A stretch of DNA of 64,000 nucleotides from Lagopus muta (Eukaryota; Chordata; Aves; Galliformes; Phasianidae): the NCBI RefSeq assembly GCF_023343835.1, contig NC_064434.1, forward strand, positions 10,459,505 to 10,523,504. The letters are read 5' to 3'. The notes beneath the pieces are model-generated. The model did not search any database. It worked only from the letters and a program-made list of their open reading frames with translations, and was not told the DNA's origin. Within the stretch, counting starts at the first letter, position 1; the number at the start of each line of letters is the position of its first letter. Made by a program: the position numbers and the translations under genes. Positions 32,861-45,800 of the stretch are shown here, piece after piece.

Positions 32861-35800
32861 ACAGGGAACATTTTCCCCTTTTTCTGGGAATAAAATATAC
32901 AGAATGTCTTTCGTAATAACTTTGCATACATATTCATTGTGGTTCATAATGGCAGGTGATTTCTCATAGCATTTTTAATCATAAATTTTTATGAATCACA
33001 GAACATTTTCCCTTGTAATATTAACAGGGTCGACATCTGGTATTGAGATTTCTCCTGCTGAAAAAGATTTAATGCACATAGTTTATTGTTACTTAAAGAC
33101 TGGAGATTGCAGAGGCAGCCTTTATAGACACTCCCAAGCTATTTATACATCTTCCACAGCTTCTTTCCAAAATTTTTGTACTATGTATTTCAGTTCACAT
33201 AATTCATGCGACCTTTTCTTTTTCCTTTTGTATAATAGTTTAAAAGACAAAATACCTACTACAAGAAGGGAATGGTTCACTGTTCTGTATAACAGAGAAC
33301 AAAACCTCTTCCGTTGTTTGGTCTCCATAAATGTTCAACAAGCGTCAATGAATATCAGTAGGTGTGATTTTTTCCACAAGGAGGAATTCAGCGACACACT
33401 TCTGCTTCATCCACACTTCCACGACAGACGCCATTCTGTCAGACGGCCCCTCTGCTTCCATCTGTCACAGGGTAACAACATGTAACAGAACATCGGTGGG
33501 AAGGTGCAAGGTCTTCTGCCATCCCACCAACATCCACCTCTGGTGTTGTGGGCCAACATCATAAAACAGGAAGCACTTATTTCGGAGCACCCTCGTACAG
33601 TGCTTTACCTTTTTAAGTATTGCTCAAGGGAAAAAATATTAATAGCACATTGTATATTCCATAGATCCTTTTTACATACCTTTAAATACATAAATCCAGG
33701 AAGCAACCTCATTTTTGAGATCCTCTCTTTGGTTGTTTACTCAGCCTCCAGGCATGCTTGAACTTACCAAGTGGTCTTTGCTTCTCCTTACCTTTGCCAG
33801 CACAAGCCTGGGCTGAGTGATTGGGTAGGAGAAAACCACAACACAAGCTATGAAACCAAACAGGTTTCTAAGATCCTTTAACAGGCTAACCTTTTTCTGC
33901 TCATTGTAAGGAGAGGTTTGGATGGGTGTGCTGTCAAAACATTATCTGAGTGTTGTACAAAGTTCTCTAATACTGAAGAGAGACTTGCAAAATGCATACA
34001 GAAGATTCTTCTCTGGTCTTTGCATTTCATATTTTTGTTATAAATACTTGTAAATAGCTGTATGTAGAACCCTTGAAGCAGCTAAATGTGTTCACTAACA
34101 CATCTGATATGCAAGATAACAGCAAGATGAAATGTTTCCATGAACTGCAGGTTGTCTCAAACCAATAGAATATGATATACTTCACCTGCCGAAAAACAAG
34201 GACGGAGATAAAGAGCTGAGCCAAAGTTGGGTTTCTGTTCTCAGTAGTACTACTGTAGCAATACTGAAGTAATACTTCTGTTTTGTTTCAGTGCTGAAAC
34301 CAACCTGCTTCTCTTAAAGGGAAAGCCTTGGGTGGGAGGTGAAGATGACTGGTCTAGAAATACAGTGGTAAAGAACTGCTCTTTTTTTAGACTGCATGAT
34401 CGGAGTATGTTGTACAGAGAGCACAAAAATAAGAGATGGAGAATTATATACACCACCTGTATGTATAGTATGATTGTATAAAATGCAATGCCTACATCTA
34501 CATCTACCATCTACCAGGTGTTTTATCTTTGAAAATACTGCAGAAATACCAGCCATTGTCAGAAAATGATTAAATTCCTGTAATCACATATAGATTAAAG
34601 CCCTTGTTCCAGAGTAGAGGAGTAATTACTTGATAGTCTTAATGAAATATAGTATGCCTGAAAACATTTTGAGAAGATGGATTGTTAGGTCCTGTGGTAT
34701 CAACACATCAGCTTTTTTTTTTTTTTTTTCCCAGCATCCAACTTTATTAATATTTGTCACCTCCAGTGTCTAATGTAATTTGTCTTCGTGCACCAAAAAG
34801 ATTTGATTACTCTCTTGAGACTGCTGCTACTCTTTATGTTATCTTATGTTTTTGTTATTGCAGTAGCATCTAGGATTTTGAGACAAGTCTTGCAAAATGT
34901 ATGCAAGTACAAAACAGAAGATCTCTTAGGTGCAGTTGGTACTGCTGATTCGAACTAGTTTGGAAACAATTTGGCTTAGAAAGTATACTATGCTAAGCTA
35001 TGTAGGATCCTATTAAGTTCAGGCATTTATCTGTGACCAGTTTTGTCTGGTAAGTAGCTTTTCCTGGAGTTGCTAGAGCAATCAGTATCTCATTCCAGCC
35101 AATTCTCACTTTACCCCAGTATTACACTGCCTCCAGAAAGATGTGGAAGCTTTACATGTTTCTATTCTGTAAACTGATTAGGAACTGTCTGGTGTCATAA
35201 AGCTGAAACTGGGACACATTTTGTGTGCTTCCCTCCACTTTCATCACCATATAAGCACCACTGCTGTCAAATTAATCTTATTTCTCATTAAGAATTAAAT
35301 TTGGAAAAAATAAGGAGTGAAAGAGTTAGAGAGTGGCCAGGGATAACATGTAAAGACCAGCGAAGAACAACCTTCACAGGTAGGTACTGAGGCTGATCAC
35401 CTTGTCAATAAGTACATCACAGGTATGCAGGAAAGCCATGGCTGAAGTTAAGATTTTGTTGAGGTATTTGGTAAACATAAATTTTAAGTCAATTATTTCA
35501 AAAGCCAAAACTTACCTTCAGCTATCTTGTGAAAATTATTAGAATTTGAGCATTTGATTGATCCACCAGCACTGTCGGACCAGCAGCGTGTACCTGTGCT
35601 GGGGTGCATTCAGGGCATCCTTGTAAACAACTTCCCAGCTTCCCTTGTGGATAGAACAAGAGTTTGAGAAAGGAACTTCTAAATCTTTTTTGTTTGTTTG
35701 TTTGATTCTCAGTCCCAGCCCCTAACTACAAGCCAGCCCTCCACACACACCTAGCTCTTGTAAATGAGGTTTCTGCAAGCAAGCTAAAATTGCAGTTGCA

Positions 35801-37413
35801 TGTATTTATTTTATGTGCTACATCTGTTTAAGTAAAGAAAGACTTATGTACTATTTTTTTTTTCTTTAAGTACTCTCTCAATAATTTACCTTCCTTACCT
35901 TGCCACAAAGACCAACATCTATCCTAAGGGACAACACTGCTCTTTCTGGCACTAAAACATAAGCAGCAGGCAAGCTTATAAACCCAGCAGGAGTTCTCCA
36001 GTAAAAATACTCCCTGTTAATGAGATAAATGATCAGTTTTTCCATGATGGAGTAAAAACAGAAGTATTTAAGCTCTCTCTCTTCATGGTTGTCTGGTTTG
36101 CCTATGCTTCCTACTATGTGAATGCTTCACAGGCTTCAAAGCCTGAGTCCTGGGAGTTTGTGGTAGGCTTATGCTTTTGCTTAAAAATGTGGATAATTCC
36201 CACCTTAAGTACACTTAATTTCTTTCCACCTAAGGCTGTAAAGAAAATAAACAACTTACAAGATCATACAAATAATTTTAAAATGGGAGGCCTGTTCCCT
36301 TTTTCACATAACTTTTTCCAAACTAATCACTTATAAGGTAATTGACTCACAGAGAGATCCAGGAGGGCTACACAGTTTAATTTTTCTTTTTGATGTGTCC
36401 CAGAACGGTGCTGCTGTTTCTCATAACAGAAAACGATGACCTCCCTCTATGCTTTTTACGTACCACGTTAGCTACCACTGGTAGCCTCACACCTGTTGGA
36501 ACTGAATTCACTTCAAGACATTCAATTTGAATATTCAATTGATTCCAAAAGCCTTGTGTAGCATAGGGAAAGGAATATTTCCCTAATTGCTTATCTGAGG
36601 GAAGCTGGCACACAGACCACCAAACGTGTTTGAAATCACTTTCTTTTTACATTTAACATTTACATTTACATATATTCTCAAATAACGTGAAAGAAGTTTA
36701 GTAAAATGAGATAGAGAAGGAGCTGATAGCTTATTTGCCATGAAGGAGTCAGAAGGGTGTCGCATGTTTGAAATCTGTAATTGGTTTAGCACTTCTTGCC
36801 ATCTGCTTCATGGCCAAAGCAGGCAGTCTGAAATCCCAGTCCCACTAAAAGTTTTGGGAGTCAGACACCTAAATATTTTTGCTGATCCTAATGTTCTAGC
36901 TTCAGCTTTGGGCAGCAGAACTCTTAACAATCTGTTGGATGGTGACTCTTTAAAGCTTGATGAATAAAGCTTTATGCAGTTCTGTATGTATGGCATTTTT
37001 TATTTTTATTTTTATTTTTTTTTAATACTTCACAAAATGCATGTGGAGAAGAAAGAGATATGAGTACGTTAAATACTCTGGAATATTCTCCAGGAATATT
37101 TTTCCTCCCCATAATGTCTCCTCATCTTTGCAGTTGTTACTACACTTTTCAGTTTACCATCTGAAGTGCTCTTTTGTGATGACGTTATTTCAGCTTATCA
37201 GTATCCTGTTGCAAACTTTCCCAACAGTTATCCAGGCCCCTCCCAGCTCACATCTTGACCATCCATTCAGTAAATTTCATCTACTCTTAAGACAAGCAGT
37301 GACAGAGCCTTTCTACAGTCTTCAATGAGGGAGTGATGAACACAGTCTGAAGAAAGCAGGCACTGTGCCTGGAGTCCCAGAACCTATTTACACTGCAACA
37401 AGTGGTTTTTATG
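32861..37413. other. Gene-free AT-rich stretch
   Basis: No recognised gene, splice-flanked exon or CR1. Minor features only: T runs near 34712-34730 and 35850, TTTG units near 35690, and TTTTA/T-rich sequence near 37000-37022. Confidence 0.5.
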
Positions 37414-37985
37414 TCATAGAATACTAGAATCTTTTGAGTTGGAAGTGATCCTTAAAGACCTCAAATGTCTACAAAGATGGGGATTCCACCACATCTCTGG
37501 ACAATATGTTCCAGTGCCTCATCACCCGTATTGAAAAAACTTCTTCCTTCTATCCTATCTAACTCTCCCCTCTATTAGTTTAAAACCATTTGTCCTGTCA
37601 CAACAGGCCCTGCTAAAGAGTCTGTCCTCTACCTATAGCCTCCCTTTAAATACTGAAAGGCTGCTATCAGGTCACCTGAAGAGTTCCAGATCTTTCAAAC
37701 TGTCCTTGTTAGGAAGGTGTTACATCTCTTGAATCATTTTTGTGGCCTTTTGCTGGATGCACTTCCAACAGGTCTATGTCTCCTGTACTCCACATCTGGA
37801 TGCCGCTCTCCAGATGAGAACTCACCAGCACAGAGTAGAGGAGCACAATCACCTCCCTTGGCATGCTGGCCACGCTTCTTCTCTTGCAGCCCAGGAAACT
37901 GTTGGATATCTGGGCTGCAAGGACACATCTCATGTCTCATGTCCAGCTTACCATCCATCTCAGTGGACCTTCAGTACCGGAAATT
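37414..37985 (-). mobile_element. CR1 LINE fragment (-)
   Basis: Minus-strand CR1 from the 3' end (CATAGAATACTAGAATCTTT) back into the end of ORF2. The reverse strand shows ASMPREVIVLLYSVLVSSHLE, a decayed version of the [21 protein letters not shown] block. Frameshifted and non-functional. Confidence 0.9.
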
Positions 37986-39065
37986 GTTTCTAATGACTTT
38001 TTAAAGGTATTGTAAAAACATGTAAGTGTGCATTATGGAGGCATTTGCTACGAGCAGAGTCTTGCAAAAAACATGACTTCGCATTTTGTGTACCATCCAG
38101 ATGCTATTAAGAGCTAGCTGTATCTCAGGAGTACAGCTAAAACTAGGGCCCTGGGACAGTAGAACAGAACAAGACACAACTTGCTGTCTGCTGCAGATTC
38201 AAGGGAGGCTACCCTAAAACACTAAAAGAATAATTAGAAATCTTTAAGAGTTTCTGCTTCTGAGGGATTTGTTTGCTATTTAAGAGTGTTTTCCCACTCT
38301 TAAATAGGGTTAAAACATCAGCAAATGTGAAAATGGCCATTTTTCAACAAAGCAGTGCTCTTCTTCATTATGGAAAACCTGTAAAATGACTGGAAATGGC
38401 TTAATGTGGTAGGTGTTCATTTTTAAGGGTTCTGTTGACAGGAGTTGATGAGTGAAAATATTATATTACATTTTTGCCTTTTGTTCAATAAATAGCGTGG
38501 AATTTTGATGCTGTCTAGAGGGACTGCTCTATACTATGGTGGTCTAAATTGGGATTTTTCATTAATGTGACCAACTTGCTTTACTTATTTATTTGTTTGT
38601 TTGTTTGTTTGAGAAAAAGAAAAAGAAAAAAAAAAAAGCTGAAGTCAAAGAGAAAACCAAGAAAAAGCACCACAAATTATCTTTTACTCATCTGGAAGAG
38701 TTTATTTTAAACATGGAACATTGTTTGCTGCTGTGGAAATGAAAGTGAGAGAGTTGCAGCTTTCTTCCAGTGCCATCTGGCAGATGATTTACTTGTGTAT
38801 GGTATTCACTAATCCAAATAACCCTGTGTGTGGTAGCATTGTCTCTTTACAGATCGTGAAGCTTTTGGCTGAACCTTAGATAGCTCACACAAGGCTATAA
38901 ACAGCACTGTGCAATAGAATGTCTAAAATTATATTAAAAGAATATTCAGGAAATATATATGCCAAATTAGTCATTTATTTACCTTTTGTAAGCATTTTTC
39001 TTACCTGCATTGATCTTGATGTTTTATTTTCAGACTTCTACTGAATTCTACTCTGATTTTTGTTC
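37986..39065. other. Gene-free stretch with TTTG/A-rich simple repeat
   Basis: No recognised gene. A TTTG/TTTA run followed by an A-rich run lies at about 38583-38638. Confidence 0.55.
38583..38638. repeat. (TTTG)n and A-rich simple repeat
   Basis: ATTT/GTTT units followed by a GAAAAA-type purine-rich run. Confidence 0.8.
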
Positions 39066-39268
39066 TACTGGAACAGCTGCCCAGAGAGGTTATGGATGCC
39101 CCGTCCTTGGAGGTGTTCAAGGCCAGGTTGGATGGGGCACTGGGCAGCCCAGTTTAGCATTAAACGTGGAGGTTGGTGGCCCTGCATGTGGCAAGGGGTT
39201 GGAGATTCATGATCCTTGAGGTCCCTTCCAACCCTGGCCATTCTGTGATTCTGTGATTCTGTGATTTT
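39066..39268 (+). mobile_element. CR1 LINE 3' fragment (+)
   Basis: Short CR1 3' UTR: CTGGAACAGCTGCCCAGAGA, GTGTTCAAGGCCAGGTTGGA, GATTCATGATCCTTGAGGTC, and a GATTCTGT tail repeat. Confidence 0.92.
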
Positions 39269-39471
39269 AGCGCACTGAAATCAACATTTATTTATAGCCT
39301 CAAAGCTCAGGTACCAGAGCACTGAGCATCCATCTCTAGGTTAGTATTTGTTCCTATAAGGTCCCTTCCTGATCTTATGAAGCTTGTTTTCCTGCTAATT
39401 CTAGCTCTAGCTGGACCTAGGCACTTCACTATTATGTTGCTGCTAAACAGGTCGGTGCAATCCAAGGTATT

Positions 39472-40159
39472 TATACAAACTGGGAGAAGATCTCCTTGAG
39501 AGCAGCCCTGTGGAGAAGGACTTGGAGGTCCTGGTGGACAATAAGCTGGAAACACCAGCAGTATGTTCTTGCAGCCCAGAAGGCCAACTTTGTTCTGGAC
39601 TGCATTAAAAGAGGGGTGGCCAGCAGGGAGAGGGAAGTGATTGTCCCCCTCTACTCAGCTCTTGTGCATCTGCAGCACTGCGTCCAGGTCTGGGGCCCCC
39701 AGTACAGGAAGGACGTGAAGCTCTTGGAGCGGGTCCAGAGGAGGGCACTGAGATGATCAGAGGGCTGGAGCACCTCTCCTGTGAGGAAAGATTGAGGGAA
39801 CTGGGACTGTTTAGCTTGGAGAAGACTCTGAGGAGACTTCCAGTACTTGAAGGGAGCATATAAACAGGAGGGGGAACGGCTTTTTACATGGGTAGATAGT
39901 GATAGGACAAAGGGGAATGGCTTTAAATTGAGATGGGAGGTTTAGGTTAGATATTAGGAGGAAGTTTTTCACACAGAGGGTGGTGACACACTGGAACGTC
40001 AACAAGAAGGAGGTTGTGGATGCCCCATCCCTGGAGGCATTCAAGACCAGGCTGGTCTGGTGGTTGGTTGGTGACTCTGCACATAGCAGGAGCTTGAAAC
40101 CAGATGATCTTTGAGGTCTTTTTCAGCCCAGGCCATTCTATGATTCTGTGATTATGTAA
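39472..40159 (+). mobile_element. CR1 LINE 3' fragment (+) with ORF2 end
   Basis: It starts within ORF2 (GAGAAGGACTTGGAGGTCCT). A frame over 39496-39756 reads [17 protein letters not shown] and [19 protein letters not shown], the CR1 ORF2 C-terminus, before breaking. The 3' UTR follows and the tail is CATTCTATGATTCTGTGATT. Confidence 0.93.
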
Positions 40160-41293
40160 TGGCTCCTTTCTCAGTATGTGGAGTTTTTTTTGACTTATTT
40201 TTACACAGAACCTAGTTCTGTGTGCCTAAAAGCTCTCTAATACTGGCTTTGGATTCCACTCTTAGATCTAAGTCCTAAAAGTTAAGTGCTGACTGTGATT
40301 TATTTATAGACACTTCTGGTTTTAGTTGAATCTTACCTTGATGAGTCACTTCAGAAAGTAGATCTTCCCCTTCAATTTGCAATTGTCTTTTTTGGGAGAT
40401 GCCTTTTTAACTTGAAGTGCAGTTGAGCAGTTATTAAAGTGCTGATTTTCTTCAAAGATAGATCACTGTAACTTATATGTGAAATTAAAATATACATATT
40501 GTAAATAATTGTGTAGCAGAGACAGGGAAGGAATTAAGAGCACTTAATTAAGTGTCTTTATTAATTTCCTTAATTAAGAGTCTTCCTAAAGGGCTGTTGA
40601 TTCTTTGAAGTCATTTGCTGCATCTGTTTTGCTAAGCATTAAATGCCAGGACTGTTTCCTAAGCCACAAGCTAAATGAAACAGTGGGTCAGTTTACCTGC
40701 TATCATATTCTATTCTACCAGAAAAGAAGTGTCAGTACATCCAGATGGCTATTCAGGAGTGTCCTTGGCCCATGCTGACTCCTGGATGATGCAAAAGCCA
40801 TTTCAGAAAGTGCTAGTTGGCTGGAGCCAAAACTGTGCCAAGAGCTGCCCCAAATATTAAACGCTGTAACTGATGGAATTTCAGAGCCTGAGCTGGCACT
40901 CTGTCACTCTTTAATTGAGTGGAACAAGCAGAGCTAGAAAATGCCCCCTTCCTCCCTCAAGTGTTAACAGAATAGATGTGATTTTTTACTTCACTTCCAT
41001 GACATCCAGGGACTGCTCTGGAAAACTGAAGTATATTTTCTCTTACTAGTTTTGTAGTGCTAAAATTCCACTGACTGTGCTGCAGTTTCTATTGACTGAC
41101 CCTGTAAACACATGGAGAATTGGTATTGTTATTAATATCACCATGTCGTCATGCTTTATTCATTTTCAATTTTGTAGCTATGGTCTGATCACTTGGAATT
41201 GTGTCCACTAATGTAGCACTGGACTATAGAAATCTTATTATATCAAAATGTGTTATTCTTGGACTACAATTCACAGTTACACAGTTGCATTTT
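40160..41293. other. Gene-free stretch
   Basis: No recognised gene or repeat. Confidence 0.5.
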
Positions 41294-41870
41294 ATAGATC
41301 CATAGATTTTTTAAAGCCAGAAAAGAGCCTTAGATTATTTAGTCTGACTTCCTGAATGACACAAGCCACTTAATTTAAACCAGTTAGCCTTGTGTCAAGT
41401 CCAGCAATTTTGTGTTTGGCTAAGGCTTATCTTCTAGAAAGACATCCAGTCTACATCTGAAGCCATCAGTAGTTGGAGAATCCGTCACTTCCTTTGGCAA
41501 TGTAGTCCAATGGTTATCACCTTCTCTCTTAAAAATATGTGGTTTGATTCTTGTCTGAATTTGTCTGGCTTTCGCTTCCAGCTATCACCTCTGATTATGG
41601 TTTTTGTTATAAGATGAGAGCCCTGCTCAGTGTTTTCTCCCTGTGGTGATACTCACACATTGTAATCACTGAAATCACCCCTACATGTTTTTATTAAACT
41701 CAACAGACTGAACCTCTTTAACCTCTTTCTGCGAGGACCTTGTCCAAGATTTCAGATGATTTCTGTGGCTCTCCTCCACATCCTTTCTGATTTTTTACCT
41801 CTTTTTGTGAAATGAGGAAGCAAGAAATGGATGTTGTACTTAATGGTGTCCATTCATAGGCAATCCCAAT
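41294..41870 (-). mobile_element. Ancient, highly diverged CR1-like LINE (-)
   Basis: It begins ATAGATCCATAGATTTTTTAAAGCCAGAAA and continues TTAGTCTGACTTCCTGAATG, GACATCCAGTCTACATCTGA and TTTCTGTGGCTCTCCTCCAC. This layout is that of the old CR1 lineages known from turtles and crocodilians and as relics in birds, not the young chicken CR1 seen elsewhere in the window. Homology to 42070 is possible but too weak to claim. Confidence 0.6.
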
Positions 41871-42283
41871 ACTTTTCAGTTCTTTGCCTCTGTTGCTCTA
41901 CCATGATCAGTAAATTAAATGTACCTGGGCTGTTCACTGGCAGTGAGGCCAAACTGGAATATCACAGTCTGCATCTGTGCTCTTGAATGCTCTTTATCTT
42001 ACACAAGAGTGTATCTACATCCAAACTGCATTTTCAGGATGTTTCCTGGCAATTTTTTGGTTGCACCTTGAGAACTGTCTGACAAAATGCTGACAAAAGC
42101 CAATATCACGCCAGGGACCAAAATGATTGCCTTGTGGTACATGTTATCAAGGAATATTGACTTGGAACACTTTTAAACTCAGTAGCGTGATCAAAGCATT
42201 CCCAGTTGCCCTGAAATCAACGCTGTGTCATTTTTATTTTCAGTTAAAGTATTAAACAAAGACACATTTTTCTTAATTGCTTT

Positions 42284-42826
42284 AATCATGGAATGGCCTG
42301 GGTTGAAAAGGACCTCAAAGATCATCTGGTTTCAACCTCGTGCTGTGTGCAGAGTCACCAACCACCAGACCAGGCTGCCCAGAGCCACATCCAGCCTGGC
42401 CTTGAATGCCTCCAGGGATCCACAACCTCCTTGGGCAACTTATTCCAGTGTGTCACCACTCTCTGTGTGAAGAACTTCCTCCTAAGATCTAACCTAAATC
42501 TCCCCTGCCTCAGTTTAAAACCATTCCCCCTTGTCCGATCCCAATCCACCCTTGTAAACAGCCGTTCCCCCTCCTGTTTATACGCTCTCTTCAAGTATTG
42601 GAAGGCTGCAATGAGGTCTCCCCAGAGCCTTCTCTTCTCCAAGCTAAACAGTCCCAGTTCCCTCAACCTTTCCTCATAGGAGAGGTGCTCCAGCCCTCTG
42701 ATCATCTTAGTGGCCCTCCTCTGGACCCAATCCAAGAGTTCTACGTCATTCCTGTACTGGGAGCCCCAGGCCTGGATGCAGTGCTGCAGATGGGGCCTCA
42801 CAAGAGCTGAGTAGAGGGGGAAGATT
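42284..42826 (-). mobile_element. CR1 LINE fragment (-)
   Basis: Minus-strand CR1. The reverse strand over 42355-42801 keeps one long frame with the ORF2 C-terminal phrases [20 protein letters not shown] and [20 protein letters not shown], then a 3' UTR read through in frame. The tail is at the left end (AATCATGGAATGGCCTGGG). Confidence 0.93.
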
Positions 42827-45800
42827 TAAGAAATCTAAGAGTCAGGTGCATGGGCTCATTTGGTCACCTAAGTTACATGAAAGCATAGTCAGGTAAGAGA
42901 CAAACATCTCCTGATTTTAATTCATCCTGTTTCTCCATGATGCCTATTTTTTAATAGATACTCTATCTGGCAGGATTTACCTATTCCCACCTCACCACTG
43001 ATGCTGAAGGACACCTGGATGATGAAGAGCCCAACTCCAACTTTTCATGATTAGACTTAGGTGGACTGACTCTTTCCCAGCCACGTGTTTGTTTCATGAT
43101 TCCTAACTCCTATAAGGATGATTCCTACTAGTGGCACTTACCCATCTAAATCACAGAAGTATTTTTTGTAAATCGATTGGTGAGTGGTGAGCAATTGTAT
43201 TGTACATTACTTGTTTGGTAAATATTTAAACATAATTATCATTATTATTGTTTCTCTCTTCCTATTCTGTCTTTATCTCAATGCACAAATACTACTTTTT
43301 TTTTTCCCCCAGTTCTCTCTCCCATCTTACTGGGTGGGGAGGGACAAGCGAATGCCTATGAGGTGCTGAGCTGCCTACAGGATTAAACCGTAACATTCAA
43401 ACAGGATGGTTGAAGACAGAGTGTCAGTTATTCTCTCTTCCAGTCTAAAACAAAGTTTAGTTAAAATCAGATGGATAATTTCCACAGACTTCAGTGATAT
43501 AAGTTCTCAACCTCACAGAATAGTGTGTAGATATCCAGTCATTCTAGTGTAAAGGATAAACTATTCTGTCCATACATGTTTCTTACTTAAGGGGAATTAA
43601 GATTAGACACCACAAAACATTTTTTTTACATACTTAAGTCCGTTCTCATTAGTAAACTGCTTGACTATATGTTTGTGCATAGCTCATTTGCTTTGTTGAA
43701 ATGTTTATATCTTGAGTGTGTTTTGGGTTTTAATTTGTCACCGTATTTTTTTGTGTTAAGTCATACTAATTTAGAGGTTTTATACCAACAAGTGTATTCC
43801 AAATGCACACACTCTGGGGGACTGCACTGAATGGTAAGCAAAAGCACAATTTTTACACAGTGATTGTCCACAGTTTGTTTTTAGCATGTCACTTGACTGC
43901 TTGGGATCATTCCAACTTCTTCCTCAGTACCATGGATTAGCTTTCTCCAGACAGAATGGGTGGGCAAGACCTGGGGGTTGGCTGATCCAACCTTCCAACA
44001 TTATTCTAGCAAGTTATGTGTCCTTCAGTTCTTCTTCATGGCCCCATTCTGCATCCTATGATTTAAAACTAAATTCTGAGCTGTAAAAGCACACCGGAGT
44101 ACTGCAACATGGATCTCATTCCAGACACACTGATCTGAAATCATGCACAACACGATGTTTGTGTATTTTTGCCACGAGCTCATCACATGGAGCAATGCAC
44201 GTACCTAGTACTAAGTGCTTTGAAATGTGAGAGCGTCCCATCTAGGGAGACCTGGACGCAAGCAATATAGGAACAGGTTGGTCCATTCTGTTTGATCCTG
44301 AGGCTGAGACTGACCTTTCTGTTCAGAAATGTAGACGTGCCTTTTGAAATGCAGCTTGAGCTAATGGCTTATTAAATGGAGTCTACAGACAATGGAAAGG
44401 GCATTTGTACATGTTTCTGGATTAGGTAAGAGCTATGGGTAATTCTTAGGGCTGCTTTTCACCTTCTCCAAGAGACAGGTGCTGGTGAAGCAAGGAGTAT
44501 TGATCATGTCTTGGTGCTTCACAGGTCAGGTTGCTGGTTCTTGGAGATGCTGTCACAGGTTTCTGTTGTATCTGAAGCTGTGAATTCTGGTAATTTTGGA
44601 CTGGATTCCTGCTTTATCCAACCATCCTTGCCACAAGACAGTAATTCTTCGGGAAGAGTGGAAAGGGTGGAAGACTTAACAGTTTCAATCAGCCAGGCAA
44701 AATCTACCTGCTAAAAAGAACAGGAGTGCTCAGTTTCTTTTCACTTTTTAATCATCATTAATTATAACTTGAGTGAACATAGGAAAAGCTTAAATTGCTA
44801 TTTTCACCTCAAAAAGCACCTGCATTCAAGAATTATTTGAAACAGAAGCTGATGTGGGCTGAGCCAGAGCAAGGCCCATCACACACAATGATTAATCAGT
44901 GTTTTCATCTGTTTTCATTGCCATCACCTCCACTGACACATACAGTGTTCCTTTCATCCCTCTGCAGAGGATTCAAACATTACTTGAATCACTTGAATGT
45001 TTCTCAGCATCTGCCCACCTGGGAAGCCTTTCTTCTCTGAAGTTTGTTCTGCCACTATAGATTTTAGTTTGGCAATGTTGCAGCTGGTCAAAGTGGTGAA
45101 TTACCTAAAAGAAATACAAATACATCTCCATTGGTTTGCTTCTACAGAGCCTTGCCAAAGAATCTAGGTAGACTGAGCAAGAAAAAGCAAATGTACAAGG
45201 AAATTTATGATGCTGCTCTGTTATTTTTAAGGCACTGTACATTCAGCATTTTCTTCCCTTTTTAGTGGAAGATTATTTAGATGTTCCTTTGAAGACTAAT
45301 ATAGGAATGTTGTAAAAGGCCAGTTAGTGTAACATGTGCAATTTATTATGTTAACGATGTCTGATGAAAAAACAAATCTGAATAATCCTGCCGAGCACAG
45401 GGAAAACATGTACTCTTTTTATGCTGTACTTTTATTTGATCTTAGTAGACTGCAATTAATGTATTTTGAAACAAAATATGCATGGCAAACTGTTTTCATA
45501 AGATTCTAATAAAATTCTTTCTCTTTTTCTTTTTTTATTCATATTTTTTCCCCTCTCTCATTCTTCGCTTTGTTTTGTTCAAATAAAAAATATAGAAAGC
45601 ATATATTTTACCATCTGTAAAAAAAATAAATTCTTCTCATCTGCTGCTGTTAAAATGCTGGGATTCTGTTCCAGTAGGTTTCTCTTCACTTTATACACAA
45701 TAAATAATATAACATGGAAGACAGTTGAAAAAGCAAAGTCATTCATGCAATTATAAATAAACTCTGCTTTTCTTTTTATTTTATTGCTTGTTGTTGTTTT

